Shown: positions 34,569-43,663 of the stretch, one piece after another | How the letters are laid out: the number at the start of each line of letters is the position of its first letter | Numbering within the stretch: the stretch's first letter is position 1 | Origin: JBCFAY01 sp038562375 | GTDB taxonomy: Bacteria; Bacillota; Clostridia; Christensenellales; CAG-138 | Direction of reading: 5' to 3' | Length of the DNA stretch: 64,000 nt | Assembly (NCBI GenBank): GCA_038562375.1 | Contig: JBCFAY010000006.1 | Span: forward strand, 95,877 to 159,876 | The notes under the pieces: generated by a model | The model's database searches: none | The model's input: the letters and a program-made list of their open reading frames with translations, nothing else | What the model was told of the DNA's origin: nothing | Program-made: the position numbers and the translations under genes

Positions 34569-35924
34569 TCAATCCTCCATCGCGTCGGCCGTCCGCCGGA
34601 CCAACTCCCGCTCCTTTTGCGGCAGCCGCGCGACGAACGCCCCGAGCGCATCGCGGAATATTCCCACCGAATCGTTTCCCAAATCCTCAAACTCGGAATC
34701 CTTCAGATGCCGCCTGAAAAGCGCCGCGATTTCCACGATGTCGAGCTCGCGGAGCACCTGCGTGATTTCGGGGGCCGTCAGCTCGGCGTCGATCGCAACT
34801 TCCTCCAAATCGGCGAGCGAATGAACGCTCCGCTTGATGAGCGTTCGCTTATCCTCCCAAAGCCTGCAGGATACAAGCTCCCGGATCAGGGCGCGATACG
34901 CCTCGTCCCCCATCTTTTCGCCGAAAGAGAAAACGAGCCTGGGCCCGGTTCGGGGCTGCTTTGCGGAAAGAAAAACGCTCTCCGGTTTGCCGATCCCCAC
35001 GGCGGCCGAGATCCGCGCGGCGAGCTGCGGAAGGCTCCGCTCGACATAACGGATCGCCGACGCGCTTTTGTGCCCGAGCTCCTCACAGAGCGCGGCGGCC
35101 GCTTTTTGAAGGGATAAGAGGATTTCATCCTCGGTCTTGCCGCTAAAAAACCGCGCGAGCCGCGCCCGCGCGCTCTGTGAAACATCAAGACCCGCCGCGC
35201 TTTGGGAGGCGAGCCTGCGGCCGATCGCGCAGGAGAGCACCTGCTCGAAGATGTTGAAAACCAGCTCCCGATAGTTTTCGTCGAAGCCGAGCAGCAGGCG
35301 ATGGATTTCATTGGCGCCGAACCTTTTGCAGAAGGCGTTTTCATAATAGAGCGCCGTCAGGTATTTTTCGATAAACTCGATGCCCGCGAGTCCCGTCACC
35401 GGATTGCAGAGCGGATAGTCCGCCGTGATGCGGATGTCCTGTGCGCAAAAATCCGCGTCGTAGATCTTAAAAAAGCCCTCGATCCCCTCCGCAAGCGTGG
35501 CGTTGTACGTGTGGTTGTCGGTGTTGAGCTTGTTTTTGAGCACCATCATATATAGGAGCCGCGCGGCTTTGATCTTCTTGCCGAGCAGCCGCCTGCCCCG
35601 CGCGTAGAGCTCCGCCACCGCCGTTTCCTGAACGGCGGCGACGGCGGCGTCCGCCGAGGGAAGGGATTTCAGCCACAGCCCGATGGTGTAAAAGCAGGAT
35701 TCGAGGATGCTCTGCGCCTGCTCCACGCGGATGGAGCTGCTGAACCCGCCGTTGTAGCGGTGCGTCTGCCGCGCGAGAAGCTCGATGCACTCGAGCTGGA
35801 TGCGCCGCAGCTCATCGTCCGAAAGCAATCCCCGCAGGTTTGCCTGCCGCAACAGGGATTGAAAATAAAACTCCCCGGAAAGAAAGGCCCGATCGATCGC
35901 GCCGAACCGCTCAATACTCTTCAT
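34569..35924 (-). CDS. DUF6179-like protein of unknown function
   Basis: The ATG at 35924 (MKSIERFG) overlaps the end of the upstream gene, and the protein has about 451 residues. It is mostly alpha-helical with no signal peptide or membrane helix. I recognise the pattern of a clostridial family that travels with DUF6323 proteins (segments such as RQTHRYNGGFSSSIRVEQAQ and LLYMMVLKNKLNTDNHTYNATL). The function is unknown. Tight overlap with the partner suggests a two-component complex. Confidence 0.72.
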   Translation of the reverse strand: MKSIERFGAIDRAFLSGEFYFQSLLRQANLRGLLSDDELRRIQLECIELLARQTHRYNGGFSSSIRVEQAQSILESCFYTIGLWLKSLPSADAAVAAVQETAVAELYARGRRLLGKKIKAARLLYMMVLKNKLNTDNHTYNATLAEGIEGFFKIYDADFCAQDIRITADYPLCNPVTGLAGIEFIEKYLTALYYENAFCKRFGANEIHRLLLGFDENYRELVFNIFEQVLSCAIGRRLASQSAAGLDVSQSARARLARFFSGKTEDEILLSLQKAAAALCEELGHKSASAIRYVERSLPQLAARISAAVGIGKPESVFLSAKQPRTGPRLVFSFGEKMGDEAYRALIRELVSCRLWEDKRTLIKRSVHSLADLEEVAIDAELTAPEITQVLRELDIVEIAALFRRHLKDSEFEDLGNDSVGIFRDALGAFVARLPQKERELVRRTADAMED

Positions 35925-36396
35925 CCGCATCCCCGCCGTCGTCCTCGTCGTCCGTTTCGTCCAAATCGCGGCCAAAGCGCAGGTTCCGCGCGATCTTTTC
36001 AAGCTCCCGCCCTTCGAGAAGCTCGAGCGAACCCCGGCAGACGCCGTCGAACAGCGCATTCATGAGCTTGATCAGATCGTCGTCGGATATCCGATCGAGC
36101 GTTTCGTTTTTGTACGTATAGAAGATCTCGACGAGGCCGTTCAGCGTTTGCGCGTAGTTTTGCTCGGTAAGATACGGGGAATCGCAGAATTCCCGGATGA
36201 TTTTCTGTATGATGCCGCCGCCGAACTCGATGCGCCCGTTTTCGCCGAGCGCCCTATGGCGCGTGGCGACCAGCTCCGCCGCCTGCGCGCCGGTCAGAAC
36301 TAGCCCGAAGCGGGCGGAGCGTTGGTTGCACGAGAGGATTTCGTCGACCGCCTGCACCTCGATCAGCGGGCGGAAGAGTTCAAGATCCGGTTCCAA
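35911..36396 (-). CDS. DUF6323-like protein, partner of the downstream gene
   Basis: The 161-residue protein starts with TTG eight bases after GGAGG. It has the segments EVQAVDEILSCNQRSARFGL and RIEFGGGIIQKIIREFCDSP, then YAQTLNGLVEIFYTYKNETLD, and ends in a run of acidic residues (DETDDEDDGGDADEEY). No catalytic motif is seen. It overlaps the DUF6179-like gene by 14 bases, and the two always seem to pair in the clostridia I know. The function is unknown. Confidence 0.72.
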   Translation of the reverse strand: MEPDLELFRPLIEVQAVDEILSCNQRSARFGLVLTGAQAAELVATRHRALGENGRIEFGGGIIQKIIREFCDSPYLTEQNYAQTLNGLVEIFYTYKNETLDRISDDDLIKLMNALFDGVCRGSLELLEGRELEKIARNLRFGRDLDETDDEDDGGDADEEY

Positions 36397-36954
36397 ACAG
36401 CGCCCTCCTCCCTCAGGTCGGACACGGACTCATCGGAGCGAAACAATCAACCAAACGGCGATGGACCGATCGCGCCCGCTGTTCCGACGATCCGCATCGA
36501 TCCTGCGAAAACACCTGCGCCGGCGGCAAGGCGCTTCCCGCCCTAGACATGATTCCGAAATGCCCGAAGGTTTATGCAAAGCAAAAGATCCTTGCGCCGC
36601 GGCGGCGGGAACGCCGCGCGACGCCGCCGCGGCAGAATCAATATATTCTTCGCGGCAGCGGGTTTTCCTTCCGGCACGGATTATTTTTTTGTGAGGGCGC
36701 TCAACCTCTTCGGTTTGCGCGGGTGGGATCGCGCCATCGGGCATTGCGCCCGGCTTTGAGCCCCGATTGGGCGGTCGGCCGCATCGACGCGGGCGGAAAA
36801 CAGCTTCGGGAGATCCGTGCAAAAGGGCGCGGTCGCCCCGGGATATTCGCGAAAAGGACGCCGTTGCGTTCGCCCCGGACACTTGTTGCCCGGCGAAAAA
36901 GCTGCGGCGTCCTCTTCTGTTTTCACATTTGTTCGGCGCGGGCGATCTTATCGC
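36397..36954. other. Gap of 558 bases without a recognisable gene
   Basis: Several frames are open in this GC-rich stretch, but none has a good ribosome site or a recognisable protein. It should hold the promoter for the leftward DUF6323-like gene. No clear -35/-10 pair was found. Confidence 0.4.
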
Positions 36955-37482
36955 TCAGCAGCGCCAGCCGATCTTCGCCGGGTTCGGCTCGTTTTCAACC
37001 GCTACGGCGCGGAGGGCCTCTTCCAGCTTCGCGCACTCCCCGGCCGCAATCCGCTCGTAAACCTCCGGCTTTTCATTGATTCCCACGCGGTCGTACGCGG
37101 CTGCGGCCGCGCCGTAAAACGCGATCCCGAGCGAGTGCGCCGGCGCGTGGATCGTCGATGCCGCCTGTCCGATCGCCCTCGCGGCCGCCTGCGCGGCGGG
37201 AATATCCTCCGCCTCCCTCGCGGCGGCGTGCGCGTCGAGGATCCGCTTTCTCGCTTCGGGCAGCTTGATCTTGCCGTCCATCCATTCCCGCGCGGCGTTC
37301 AAAGCGGCCATGGGCCGCGCGTCGTCCGGAAACGATTTTTGATAGATCGGCAGGAAGCGCGCCTCGGCGCAGGCGAGGCACCAGGAAACGATCGTCGCCT
37401 TGCTCTGCGTCTCGATCAGCCGCATGAGGGATTGCAGATACGGTTCTTTCCAGTCCCCGAGCGTTTTGCGCGGTTTGGGCAC
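36955..37482 (-). CDS. Imm-5-like putative immunity protein
   Basis: The 175-residue helical protein starts at GTG, seven bases after AAGGAGG. The Ala-rich helices with CLACAEARFLPIYQ, DDARPMAALNAAREWMDGKI and AAAQAAARA...HAPAHSLGIAFYGAAAAAYDR-like spacing resemble the putative immunity (Imm-5-like) family. No toxin gene is next to it, so the name may not reflect the real role. It is part of a leftward run of small unrelated genes. Confidence 0.65.
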   Translation of the reverse strand: MPKPRKTLGDWKEPYLQSLMRLIETQSKATIVSWCLACAEARFLPIYQKSFPDDARPMAALNAAREWMDGKIKLPEARKRILDAHAAAREAEDIPAAQAAARAIGQAASTIHAPAHSLGIAFYGAAAAAYDRVGINEKPEVYERIAAGECAKLEEALRAVAVENEPNPAKIGWRC

Positions 37483-37513
37483 GGCCGATCCTCCTTCAAA
37501 ACGCCTATCGGCG

Positions 37514-37774
37514 TTATTTCCCTTTGTGCTTTCGATAAAATTCCTTCAGCGACGCTTTGACGTCTTGATCGAGCTCACGATCCTTCACGCCCCGGACGGC
37601 ACCTTCGAGCGCATAGAGGCGCTGGATGCAGGCGGACGTGTCGACGGCGAGGATGCGCAGCCACGCCTCGCGGCTGCCGACTTTTTTAAGCTGCTCGATC
37701 GAAGGAATGCCCACGTCCGTCAGCTGCTCCTCCAGTTTTACGCCGATATTCGGCAAAGCAATAAGTTCCCCCAT
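37514..37774 (-). CDS. TfoX/Sxy C-terminal domain protein
   Basis: The 86-residue protein matches the C-terminal domain of TfoX-like proteins: LIALPNIGVKLEEQLTDVGI, then REAWLRILAVD and a conserved IQRLYALEGAVRGV. The helix-hairpin-helix character of the first 30 residues suggests nucleic-acid or protein contacts. Stand-alone C-terminal TfoX proteins are common in Bacillota, and a competence role is not implied. Ribosome site is weak but present. Confidence 0.85.
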   Translation of the reverse strand: MGELIALPNIGVKLEEQLTDVGIPSIEQLKKVGSREAWLRILAVDTSACIQRLYALEGAVRGVKDRELDQDVKASLKEFYRKHKGK

Positions 37775-37794
37775 TCCGCCGACCCCCCGTTCGA

Positions 37795-38349
37795 TTATTT
37801 TGCGACGCCCGCGGCCCTGATCTTATCGCGTATTTTTTGGATCGTCCCGATGTTGCGGCTCGTAAACTTGTCCCTCATGCTTTTGTGCCCAAGGATTTTG
37901 GAAAACCCCGCGTCCAGCGTCGCGCCCTTATCGACCTGCCAGAAAAACAGGCCGCCGCTGATCGCGGCTCGCTCGTTCGGAAGGGGCGCGATCTCGCGGA
38001 ATTTTTCCATCAGCACCGTCTCAAAGCCCGCCTCACAGACGTAGGCGTAAATATGAAGACCGGGGTCGGGCGCAAATGGAACGGCGGATAAAAGCTCCGC
38101 GATCTCCCCGGCGCTTTTGACGAAAAGGCTCACCTGCGACCCGAAGTGATCGCTCATCGCGCGCTCGAGAGCGCCGCGCAGCTGATCAACCGGCCTGTCC
38201 GACCGAAAGATGATGTTGCCGGACGCCAATACGGACGAGACGGCTTTCATCCCGGCTCCCTCGAACACGCCGCAGACCTCGGCCATCTTCATCGTCCGCC
38301 CGTTCACGTTGACGCCGCGCAGAAATGCGCAGTATGTCGCCTCTTTCAT
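37795..38349 (-). CDS. DUF1697 family protein
   Basis: The 184-residue protein opens with YCAFLRGVNVNGRTMKMAEV and has VLASGNIIFRSD and a C-terminal TSRNIGTIQKIRD, all hallmarks of DUF1697. Members are small cytoplasmic proteins of unknown function. It lies 20 bases from the TfoX-like gene, and GGAG/AAGGGG lies just before the ATG. Confidence 0.88.
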   Translation of the reverse strand: MKEATYCAFLRGVNVNGRTMKMAEVCGVFEGAGMKAVSSVLASGNIIFRSDRPVDQLRGALERAMSDHFGSQVSLFVKSAGEIAELLSAVPFAPDPGLHIYAYVCEAGFETVLMEKFREIAPLPNERAAISGGLFFWQVDKGATLDAGFSKILGHKSMRDKFTSRNIGTIQKIRDKIRAAGVAK

Positions 38350-38521
38350 ATCCCCTTCTCCCCTTGCAAGCGGGTTTTGCCCCGAACCACGGTATCGGCT
38401 GATGCTATTCTACTCCCATTTGCCTTAAGGATGAAGATGCTTTTTGCGCAGATCCCAAAAAATGTTTGCTTTTTGCGCACAAAAACCGCCCGTGACCCGG
38501 GAAAATGGCTGTTTCCGCCCG

Positions 38522-40012
38522 CTATTGCGCGCCTTTTGGGAAAAATGCCGCCATCGATAATGCCGCCGCCGCGGCGACGGCGCAAGCGCCGAGCCAGGGC
38601 GACACCGTCGGGAAAACCGAGGTCAGGAACAGGTATTTTTGCGAGGCGCACCAGGCGAACCCCGCCGCCAGGGCGATACAAGCGCCGAGCTCGAATACAT
38701 GCACAAGGCCCGCCCGTCCAAAGCGCGGCGGCGCGAACGCGCGCCCTCCGTTGACCAGGCCCGCGATGATCCCGGCGGCCAGGAACAAAACGCTTGAGAG
38801 GATCAGCCCCGCCGCGGCCCAAAGGGCGCATTCGGCATAGAGGATGCGCGCCATCCCGGGCGGGGAAAAGCCCCGCCAATGCGTCCAGCCGTTTAGGAGG
38901 CTTGCGATAAACGGCCAGCTCCTTTGGCTGTTGGTCAGGATCACGATGCCGTCGCCCGTTTTGGGCACGGCGTGAAAGTGGCTCATCCAGCCGGTGCCCT
39001 GCCCGCCGTGCGATACGGCCAAGCCTGTGCCCGCGAGCCGCTCCGTGTAATACCCGGAGCCGTAAGCGTCGAACGCGAGGCCGTAGACCCCGAGCCGCAC
39101 GGCCTGCGGCGCATAGAGGGATTCCACGCCGGAAGGCGAAAGGACGCCCCGGCCGGAAAAATCGGGCATCCCCGCGATCATGAAGGCGGCGATATCCGCC
39201 GCCGTGGCAACCAGCCCGCCCGACGCCTTTTCCGGGTAAACATAAACGGGCACTGCTTCGCCGCCGAGCGAATATCCATTGGGCAGGGGCGGATCGATCG
39301 ACTCGCTCCACTCGAACGTTGAATCGTGCATGCCAAGGGGTTTGAGCACCTCGTCGGCCATATATCCGGCGAAATCGCGTCCCGACACGTCCTCGATCAA
39401 CAGCTCCAAAAGGTTATACCCTACGTTCGAATAGGAAAAGCCCGCGCCCGGCGCTTGGAAAGGGATCGCAGTGCGCGTCAGGCTCTCGCGCAGGGAGGGG
39501 ATATCGTCCTTTGGGGAGTAGATCGCGAGCACGTCCCCAAGCGGCAGGCCTGCGGTGTGGGACAAAAGCTGCCGGATCGTGATTTGATCCGCCGGGTATT
39601 CCCCTTCCGGGAACGACCAGGTCTTAAGATACCCCGCAACAGGGGCGTCGAGATCGATCCGCCCCTGCTGTGCGAGCTTCATGACGCCCCAGGCGGTCAC
39701 GGATTTGGAGATGGACTGCGCCCGCAGGGCGGTCCCCTCCGTCAGCTTCCGCCCGGTTTGCGTGTCGGCATAGCCGTACGCCCGCGTCCAGACGATCTTT
39801 CCGCCCTCGACCAGCGCAAGGCTCGCCCCGGGAACGCTGTAGCGCCGCATCAAGGCCGGGATGCGCTCCTCAAGATAGGCCGTATACTCCCCGAGCGCCG
39901 CGCCCGGCCGCACGCCCGCATCGGGCAGAAACAGCGGAACCGCCGCGGCAGCCAAAAATAGAACCGCCGTCAGCGCCGCGCCGACGGCCGCGCCCGTCCT
40001 GATCGGATCCAC
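38522..40012 (-). CDS. Membrane-anchored serine hydrolase (class C beta-lactamase / penicillin-binding-like)
   Basis: The GTG at 40012 is preferred because AAAGGGG lies eight bases before it; the frame continues upstream without a ribosome site. The 496-residue protein has an N-terminal membrane helix (about 8-28) and a serine-hydrolase domain with SxxK as SISK, YxN as YSN in FSYSNVGYN, and HGGQ in place of KTG. At least three C-terminal membrane helices follow. Members act as D-alanyl-D-alanine peptidases or esterases at the outer face. The substrate is not predictable. Confidence 0.9.
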   Translation of the reverse strand: MDPIRTGAAVGAALTAVLFLAAAAVPLFLPDAGVRPGAALGEYTAYLEERIPALMRRYSVPGASLALVEGGKIVWTRAYGYADTQTGRKLTEGTALRAQSISKSVTAWGVMKLAQQGRIDLDAPVAGYLKTWSFPEGEYPADQITIRQLLSHTAGLPLGDVLAIYSPKDDIPSLRESLTRTAIPFQAPGAGFSYSNVGYNLLELLIEDVSGRDFAGYMADEVLKPLGMHDSTFEWSESIDPPLPNGYSLGGEAVPVYVYPEKASGGLVATAADIAAFMIAGMPDFSGRGVLSPSGVESLYAPQAVRLGVYGLAFDAYGSGYYTERLAGTGLAVSHGGQGTGWMSHFHAVPKTGDGIVILTNSQRSWPFIASLLNGWTHWRGFSPPGMARILYAECALWAAAGLILSSVLFLAAGIIAGLVNGGRAFAPPRFGRAGLVHVFELGACIALAAGFAWCASQKYLFLTSVFPTVSPWLGACAVAAAAALSMAAFFPKGAQ

Positions 40013-40108
40013 CGATAAAACCCCTTTCAAACAAGTCCTGTTCCCCACACGGAGCGCCGCGCGGCGGCTCACGGCCGTTGCGCGACGCCCCGCACTTTTC
40101 CCGCGGCG

Positions 40109-40963
40109 TTACCTTTTCTCTATGGGCAGCCATACCTCCGAGCGGTAATCCGCAGACTGCTGGTCGCCTTCAAAATACACCTCGATGTCCGGGGCGTTCG
40201 CGTACTCATAGCCGGACGAGGGCAGCCATTCGCTTACGATGCGCTTTTGCAGCGTCTGGATCGCGGACGGCATCGGGCCGACGCAGGTGAATATCGCCCA
40301 TGTGCAGGCAGGGACGGCGAACGATTCCATGCCTTCCGGCGCGTCCATATCGCTCGCGACGGCGATGTAATAGTCGAAGTCCTTCCCGTTCATGCAGGCG
40401 CTCACGCCGAGGATGCCCGCGGGTTTCCCGTTCATGAGCGGGAACAGCTTTGCGAACGCTCCGCTTTGCACGGTTTGCCGCCAGAACGTTGGGATCTCTA
40501 AAAAGTTCTCCTCCGCGTTCATCTCGTAATGCGCTTTCACCCCGACGATGCGGAACGCGCCCCTGTTTTCGATCCGATAATTCATCTGCGCCTCTCCTTT
40601 GACCGTAATTTTGAAGCTGATGGGCGGATAGGCTTTCAGCGGCGCTCCCTCGAGCCTGGCCGCGGACGGAGCGATGCCGTGCACGCTCTGAAACGCGCGG
40701 TTGAACGCGGTGGGCGAATCATAGCCGTATTTGAGCGCGATGTCGAGTATCCGCTGCGCGCCGCTTTTCAGGTCGAACACGGCCCGCGTCATCCTCCTCC
40801 TTCGGATGTATTCCGAGAGCGGCACATCCGCGAGGTAGGAAAACATCCGCTGAAAATGAAACGGGGAACAACAGGCGATCTGCGCCATGCGCGAAAGTTC
40901 CGCCCCCTCGATATGCTCCTCAAGGTAGGCCATCGCCTCGTTCAGCCGGTCGATCCATTCCAT
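40109..40963 (-). CDS. AraC-family regulator with GyrI-like effector domain
   Basis: From the ATG at 40963 (MEWIDRLNEAM) the protein has 284 residues. Two helix-turn-helix motifs lie in residues about 1-100 (MAQIACCSPFHFQRMFSYL and ILDIALKYGYDSPTAFNRAF). A GyrI-like small-molecule-binding domain of about 155 residues follows. Such regulators sense amphipathic compounds and activate resistance or stress genes. The upstream in-frame start lacks a ribosome site. The target genes are not evident. Confidence 0.92.
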   Translation of the reverse strand: MEWIDRLNEAMAYLEEHIEGAELSRMAQIACCSPFHFQRMFSYLADVPLSEYIRRRRMTRAVFDLKSGAQRILDIALKYGYDSPTAFNRAFQSVHGIAPSAARLEGAPLKAYPPISFKITVKGEAQMNYRIENRGAFRIVGVKAHYEMNAEENFLEIPTFWRQTVQSGAFAKLFPLMNGKPAGILGVSACMNGKDFDYYIAVASDMDAPEGMESFAVPACTWAIFTCVGPMPSAIQTLQKRIVSEWLPSSGYEYANAPDIEVYFEGDQQSADYRSEVWLPIEKR

Positions 40964-41042
40964 GCCCTCCAGCTCCTTTCGATTCAAAGTCTATCGGATA
41001 AAACGCGCGGCGTCCTCTCGTTTTATGCTCCGAAATGCGAGC

Positions 41043-41231
41043 CTACCGCTTCATCCGGTACAGGTGCGTCGCCGCGCCTAAGACTACGCCTACGCCCGCC
41101 CCGGCGCCCAGATAGAACCCGATATCGTTGAGCAGCGCGCCCAGCACGACGCCGACGGCGGCGCATAAGCCGATGGCGGTGCCGATGTTCCAGTAATCCG
41201 AGATCCGCCGTTTTTTCCCTTTGTCCTTCAT
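41043..41231 (-). CDS. Small membrane protein with glycine-zipper helices
   Basis: The ATG at 41231 follows AAGGAG; the longer frame would begin with TTG. The 62-residue protein has a Lys/Arg-rich N-terminus and two hydrophobic helices with Gly-zipper spacing (AAVGVVLGALL and GAGAGVGVVLGAATH). It overlaps the CPBP gene above it and is probably co-transcribed. The function is unknown. Confidence 0.7.
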   Translation of the reverse strand: MKDKGKKRRISDYWNIGTAIGLCAAVGVVLGALLNDIGFYLGAGAGVGVVLGAATHLYRMKR

Positions 41232-41235
41232 CGAT

Positions 41236-42078
41236 TCATCGCTCCTTATCAAGATCGTGTAAACTTCGGCGGCCGGACGGCGCGATCCCCAGCCGGTCCC
41301 GATATTTATATAGGATGGCCGCGCTCACTGCAACAAAGCACAGAAGATAGCTCAGCGCCCCGGCCTTTGACCTTGCAAGCGGCAGATAGCCCGGCGCCAA
41401 ATTGCACATCGTATGCGCGATGATTGCTCCGAGCAGGCTGCCGTTCCCTTGGGTGTAGACGATCGTAATCAATACCGAAACGCAAAGAGCGTACAGCATA
41501 AACCCAAAGAACGCGAGCGTGACGCCGAAATACTCCGTCAGCCGGTAAAAGAGCGTTCCCTCAAAGAAAAACTGGGGAAGCTTCCAAAACGTCCACAGCG
41601 CCCCCGCGATCAGAGCCGCCTTAAACGGGCCGAAGCCTTCGATCAGTCGGGGCAGGAGGAAGCCGCGCCAGCCCAGCTCCGCCCCCAGCGGCCCGCCGAG
41701 CACGGCCATGTAGAGGAACGCCGGAACGATAAACCACTCCGGGTACGAGGTGCGCGGGAGCGCGTTGCCCATAAGCAGCATCAAACCGACGGCCAAAGCA
41801 AGGCTCGCCGGGGCCGCCAAAAGCATAACCGGCCGCGTTCCCTTCCCTTTGGGCAGTTTGCCCAGCGATTTAAAAAGCGCCCGGACGCCTTGCGCCTTAT
41901 GCTCCGAAGCAACGGCAACGATGCCCGCGACGGAAGGCGCGTAAGCGCCCAGGTTCAGCAGAGCGCGGTAAACCTCCGTACCGAAGGCGTTGGTCCGGTA
42001 GAGTACCGTCGCCGCGATCCATACGAGCCACGCGGCCGAAAACGTTACCGCAAAAAAACGCTTCATGCTCTTACTCAT
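41236..42078 (-). CDS. CPBP-family intramembrane protease-like protein, variant active site
   Basis: The 280-residue protein has about eight hydrophobic helices and the CPBP (Abi/Rce1-like) region GGPLGAELGWRGFLLPRL near residues 128-145. The motif that normally starts with two glutamates (EExxxR) here reads AELGWR, so the first catalytic glutamate is alanine. A later AHTMCNL provides the second-motif His. It may be a weakened or repurposed protease. It overlaps the DUF3021 gene by eight bases. Confidence 0.88.
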   Translation of the reverse strand: MSKSMKRFFAVTFSAAWLVWIAATVLYRTNAFGTEVYRALLNLGAYAPSVAGIVAVASEHKAQGVRALFKSLGKLPKGKGTRPVMLLAAPASLALAVGLMLLMGNALPRTSYPEWFIVPAFLYMAVLGGPLGAELGWRGFLLPRLIEGFGPFKAALIAGALWTFWKLPQFFFEGTLFYRLTEYFGVTLAFFGFMLYALCVSVLITIVYTQGNGSLLGAIIAHTMCNLAPGYLPLARSKAGALSYLLCFVAVSAAILYKYRDRLGIAPSGRRSLHDLDKER

Positions 42079-42550
42079 CGTCGTCGGTCCGATCCTCCGC
42101 CGCGCCCGAAAAGCCGCCCCGAACGGAGAGGTATTCCTTGAGACGCCGGTTGATGGCTTTTTCGTCCATAAGGTCGCGGAAGAAGTTCGCTCCCCAGATC
42201 AGCGCGTACACCGCCAGGAACAGCAGCGCGAACGTCACGACGCTCGGCGTATGCGAGAAGGAAAACCACTCGAAATACCGAGCGCATCCCGCGACACTCG
42301 CCAAGAGCAGGATAAAATGCACGAGGGTCCTGATCGCCAGGGATCTTTTGCGGATCGGCTTTTCGGAAACGAAGATGAAATTCAAAAGCGAGGATACCGC
42401 CGCGATGACGAGCGCCTGCGCGATCAGCCGAAAGGGCAGGTACGGGTTCGAATAAATGGCGATAAAACCCGTGCTCGCGAGTATGACAAGGGTGAATACC
42501 GCCGTGAACGAGGACAGGAACCTGCGTCCATAATCAAAGAAACGATCCAT
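42071..42550 (-). CDS. DUF3021-type membrane protein
   Basis: The 159-residue protein has four hydrophobic helices between residues about 12 and 122, followed by a charged cytoplasmic tail that ends DRTDDDE. Size, topology and position right after a LytTR regulator match DUF3021 proteins, thought to modulate that regulator. AGGAGGGG precedes the ATG. The gene is co-transcribed with the LytTR gene, with a 12-base spacer. Confidence 0.85.
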   Translation of the reverse strand: MDRFFDYGRRFLSSFTAVFTLVILASTGFIAIYSNPYLPFRLIAQALVIAAVSSLLNFIFVSEKPIRKRSLAIRTLVHFILLLASVAGCARYFEWFSFSHTPSVVTFALLFLAVYALIWGANFFRDLMDEKAINRRLKEYLSVRGGFSGAAEDRTDDDE

Positions 42551-42562
42551 ACAACGCCCCTC

Positions 42563-43000
42563 CTAAAGGCCAAGCTTCTTTTTCAATACGGGAACATACT
42601 GGCGCGAGATGACGACTTTTTCCCCGTTCTGCATGTAGGCTTCGAAACGGCCGTTGAATATCGCCTGCACGCTCTTGATCCGCGACAGGTTGACGACGAT
42701 GGACTTGCCCGCACGGAAGAAATCGGTATCCTCAAAGCGCGCTTCGATCTCGTAGAGCCGCAGCGGCGTCTCATAGACCTGCTTTTCGGTGTATAAAAAC
42801 ACCCGGCCGTCCACCGCCTCAAAATAATACACATCCCCCGCGCTGACGACATACGTGGCCGCGTCGAGCCGCCCGATCAGCTTCCCGTTCGCAAGGCGGA
42901 TCGCCGCCACCACCCGCCTGAGCGGCTCATCCAGCGCGCGGCAGCGTATGATGACCTCGGGCCTGTCGCAGGCGACGCCCTCCTCCAGTGTGATTTTCAT
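42563..43000 (-). CDS. LytTR-domain transcriptional regulator
   Basis: The ATG at 43000 (MKITLEEG), six bases after GGGAGGG, gives 145 residues. After about 45 residues of a small N-terminal domain, a LytTR DNA-binding domain runs to the end (VYYFEAVDGRVFLYTEKQVY, FFRAGKSIVVNLSRIKSVQ, ISRQYVPVLKKKLG). Lone LytTR regulators with a DUF3021 partner form a membrane-linked control unit. Its targets probably include the CPBP and small-membrane genes downstream. Confidence 0.92.
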   Translation of the reverse strand: MKITLEEGVACDRPEVIIRCRALDEPLRRVVAAIRLANGKLIGRLDAATYVVSAGDVYYFEAVDGRVFLYTEKQVYETPLRLYEIEARFEDTDFFRAGKSIVVNLSRIKSVQAIFNGRFEAYMQNGEKVVISRQYVPVLKKKLGL

Positions 43001-43031
43001 CCAATCCCTCCCAATTTGTTCGCCTGAATTC

Positions 43032-43060
43032 AGTATAGCGGCGGTCTTTTGAAGCGGCAA
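43032..43060 (-). promoter_or_regulatory. Promoter for the LytTR operon
   Basis: On the minus strand TTGCCG (43055-43060) and TATACT (43032-43037) are 17 bases apart, placing the start near 43025, just upstream of the ribosome site at the 43000 start. Confidence 0.65.
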
Positions 43061-43170
43061 CGGATTTAAGATGAGTTGCGTTTGGAAGGGAATAAGCTGC
43101 GCGCCGCAGCGCCCTTGTCGAAAGACGCGGGGCGGCGCCGATGGTTCCTTGCGCCAATAAGGGAATATAT

Positions 43171-43208
43171 AAAAAAAAGGTTTGGCGCCGCTAAGCACCC
43201 AAACCTTT
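43171..43208 (-). terminator. Terminator after the XRE regulator
   Basis: AAAGGTTTGG (43176-43185) pairs with CCAAACCTTT (43199-43208). On the minus strand the hairpin runs straight into eight U residues. It ends leftward transcription from the XRE gene about 220 bases past its stop. Confidence 0.75.
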
Positions 43209-43424
43209 CCCGCGTAAAATCACATCATCGCGCTATCGCGCTGCCGCGGGTACGCTTATATATTACGGTTTGTCCTTCTCGCGATTAAAGTTTTATGTTT
43301 ACGATAGTCTTCGATATGGTTTCGGATAGGAATTGAAATTTGCAACGGCACCGGCTATCAATGGATTTTCCTGTTGTTCGTATCCCCGAATTCACCTGCG
43401 CTCGCATTTTCTATTTTCATTGGT

Positions 43425-43649
43425 TTAAACAAACAAATCCTCATAACGAATTTCGAGTACTGTTTTCAATGCTTTTAATTCGTCGGGATACAGATGGCGC
43501 TGTCCCACTTCGATTTTTGCCAGAGCGCTCCTGGTGATATCGCATCCGACAACCTGCAGCTTTGCGGACAGCCGTTCCTGCGTCAAGCCTTTTGCCCGCC
43601 GGATCGTACTGATGTTTTGCCCGATTGCTTTGCTATACTCGTAATTCAC
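43425..43649 (-). CDS. XRE-family helix-turn-helix regulator (phage-like)
   Basis: The GTG at 43649 is chosen because GAGG lies eight bases before it; an upstream ATG has no ribosome site. The 74-residue protein is a single Cro/C1-type domain (GQNISTIRRAKGLTQERLSA, then SALAKIEVGQRHLYPDELKAL). Its upstream region holds repeated TGCAC/GTGCA palindromes that are natural binding sites, one of which overlaps the likely transcript start. Together with the divergent small gene and the holin-like gene it forms a phage-derived remnant. Confidence 0.88.
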   Translation of the reverse strand: MNYEYSKAIGQNISTIRRAKGLTQERLSAKLQVVGCDITRSALAKIEVGQRHLYPDELKALKTVLEIRYEDLFV

Positions 43650-43663
43650 AATCAATACCTCGC

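Noticed and set aside
36397..36954. Small plus-strand genes in the gap
   Set aside because: Open frames exist but lack ribosome sites and recognisable domains, and the GC content makes long random frames common.
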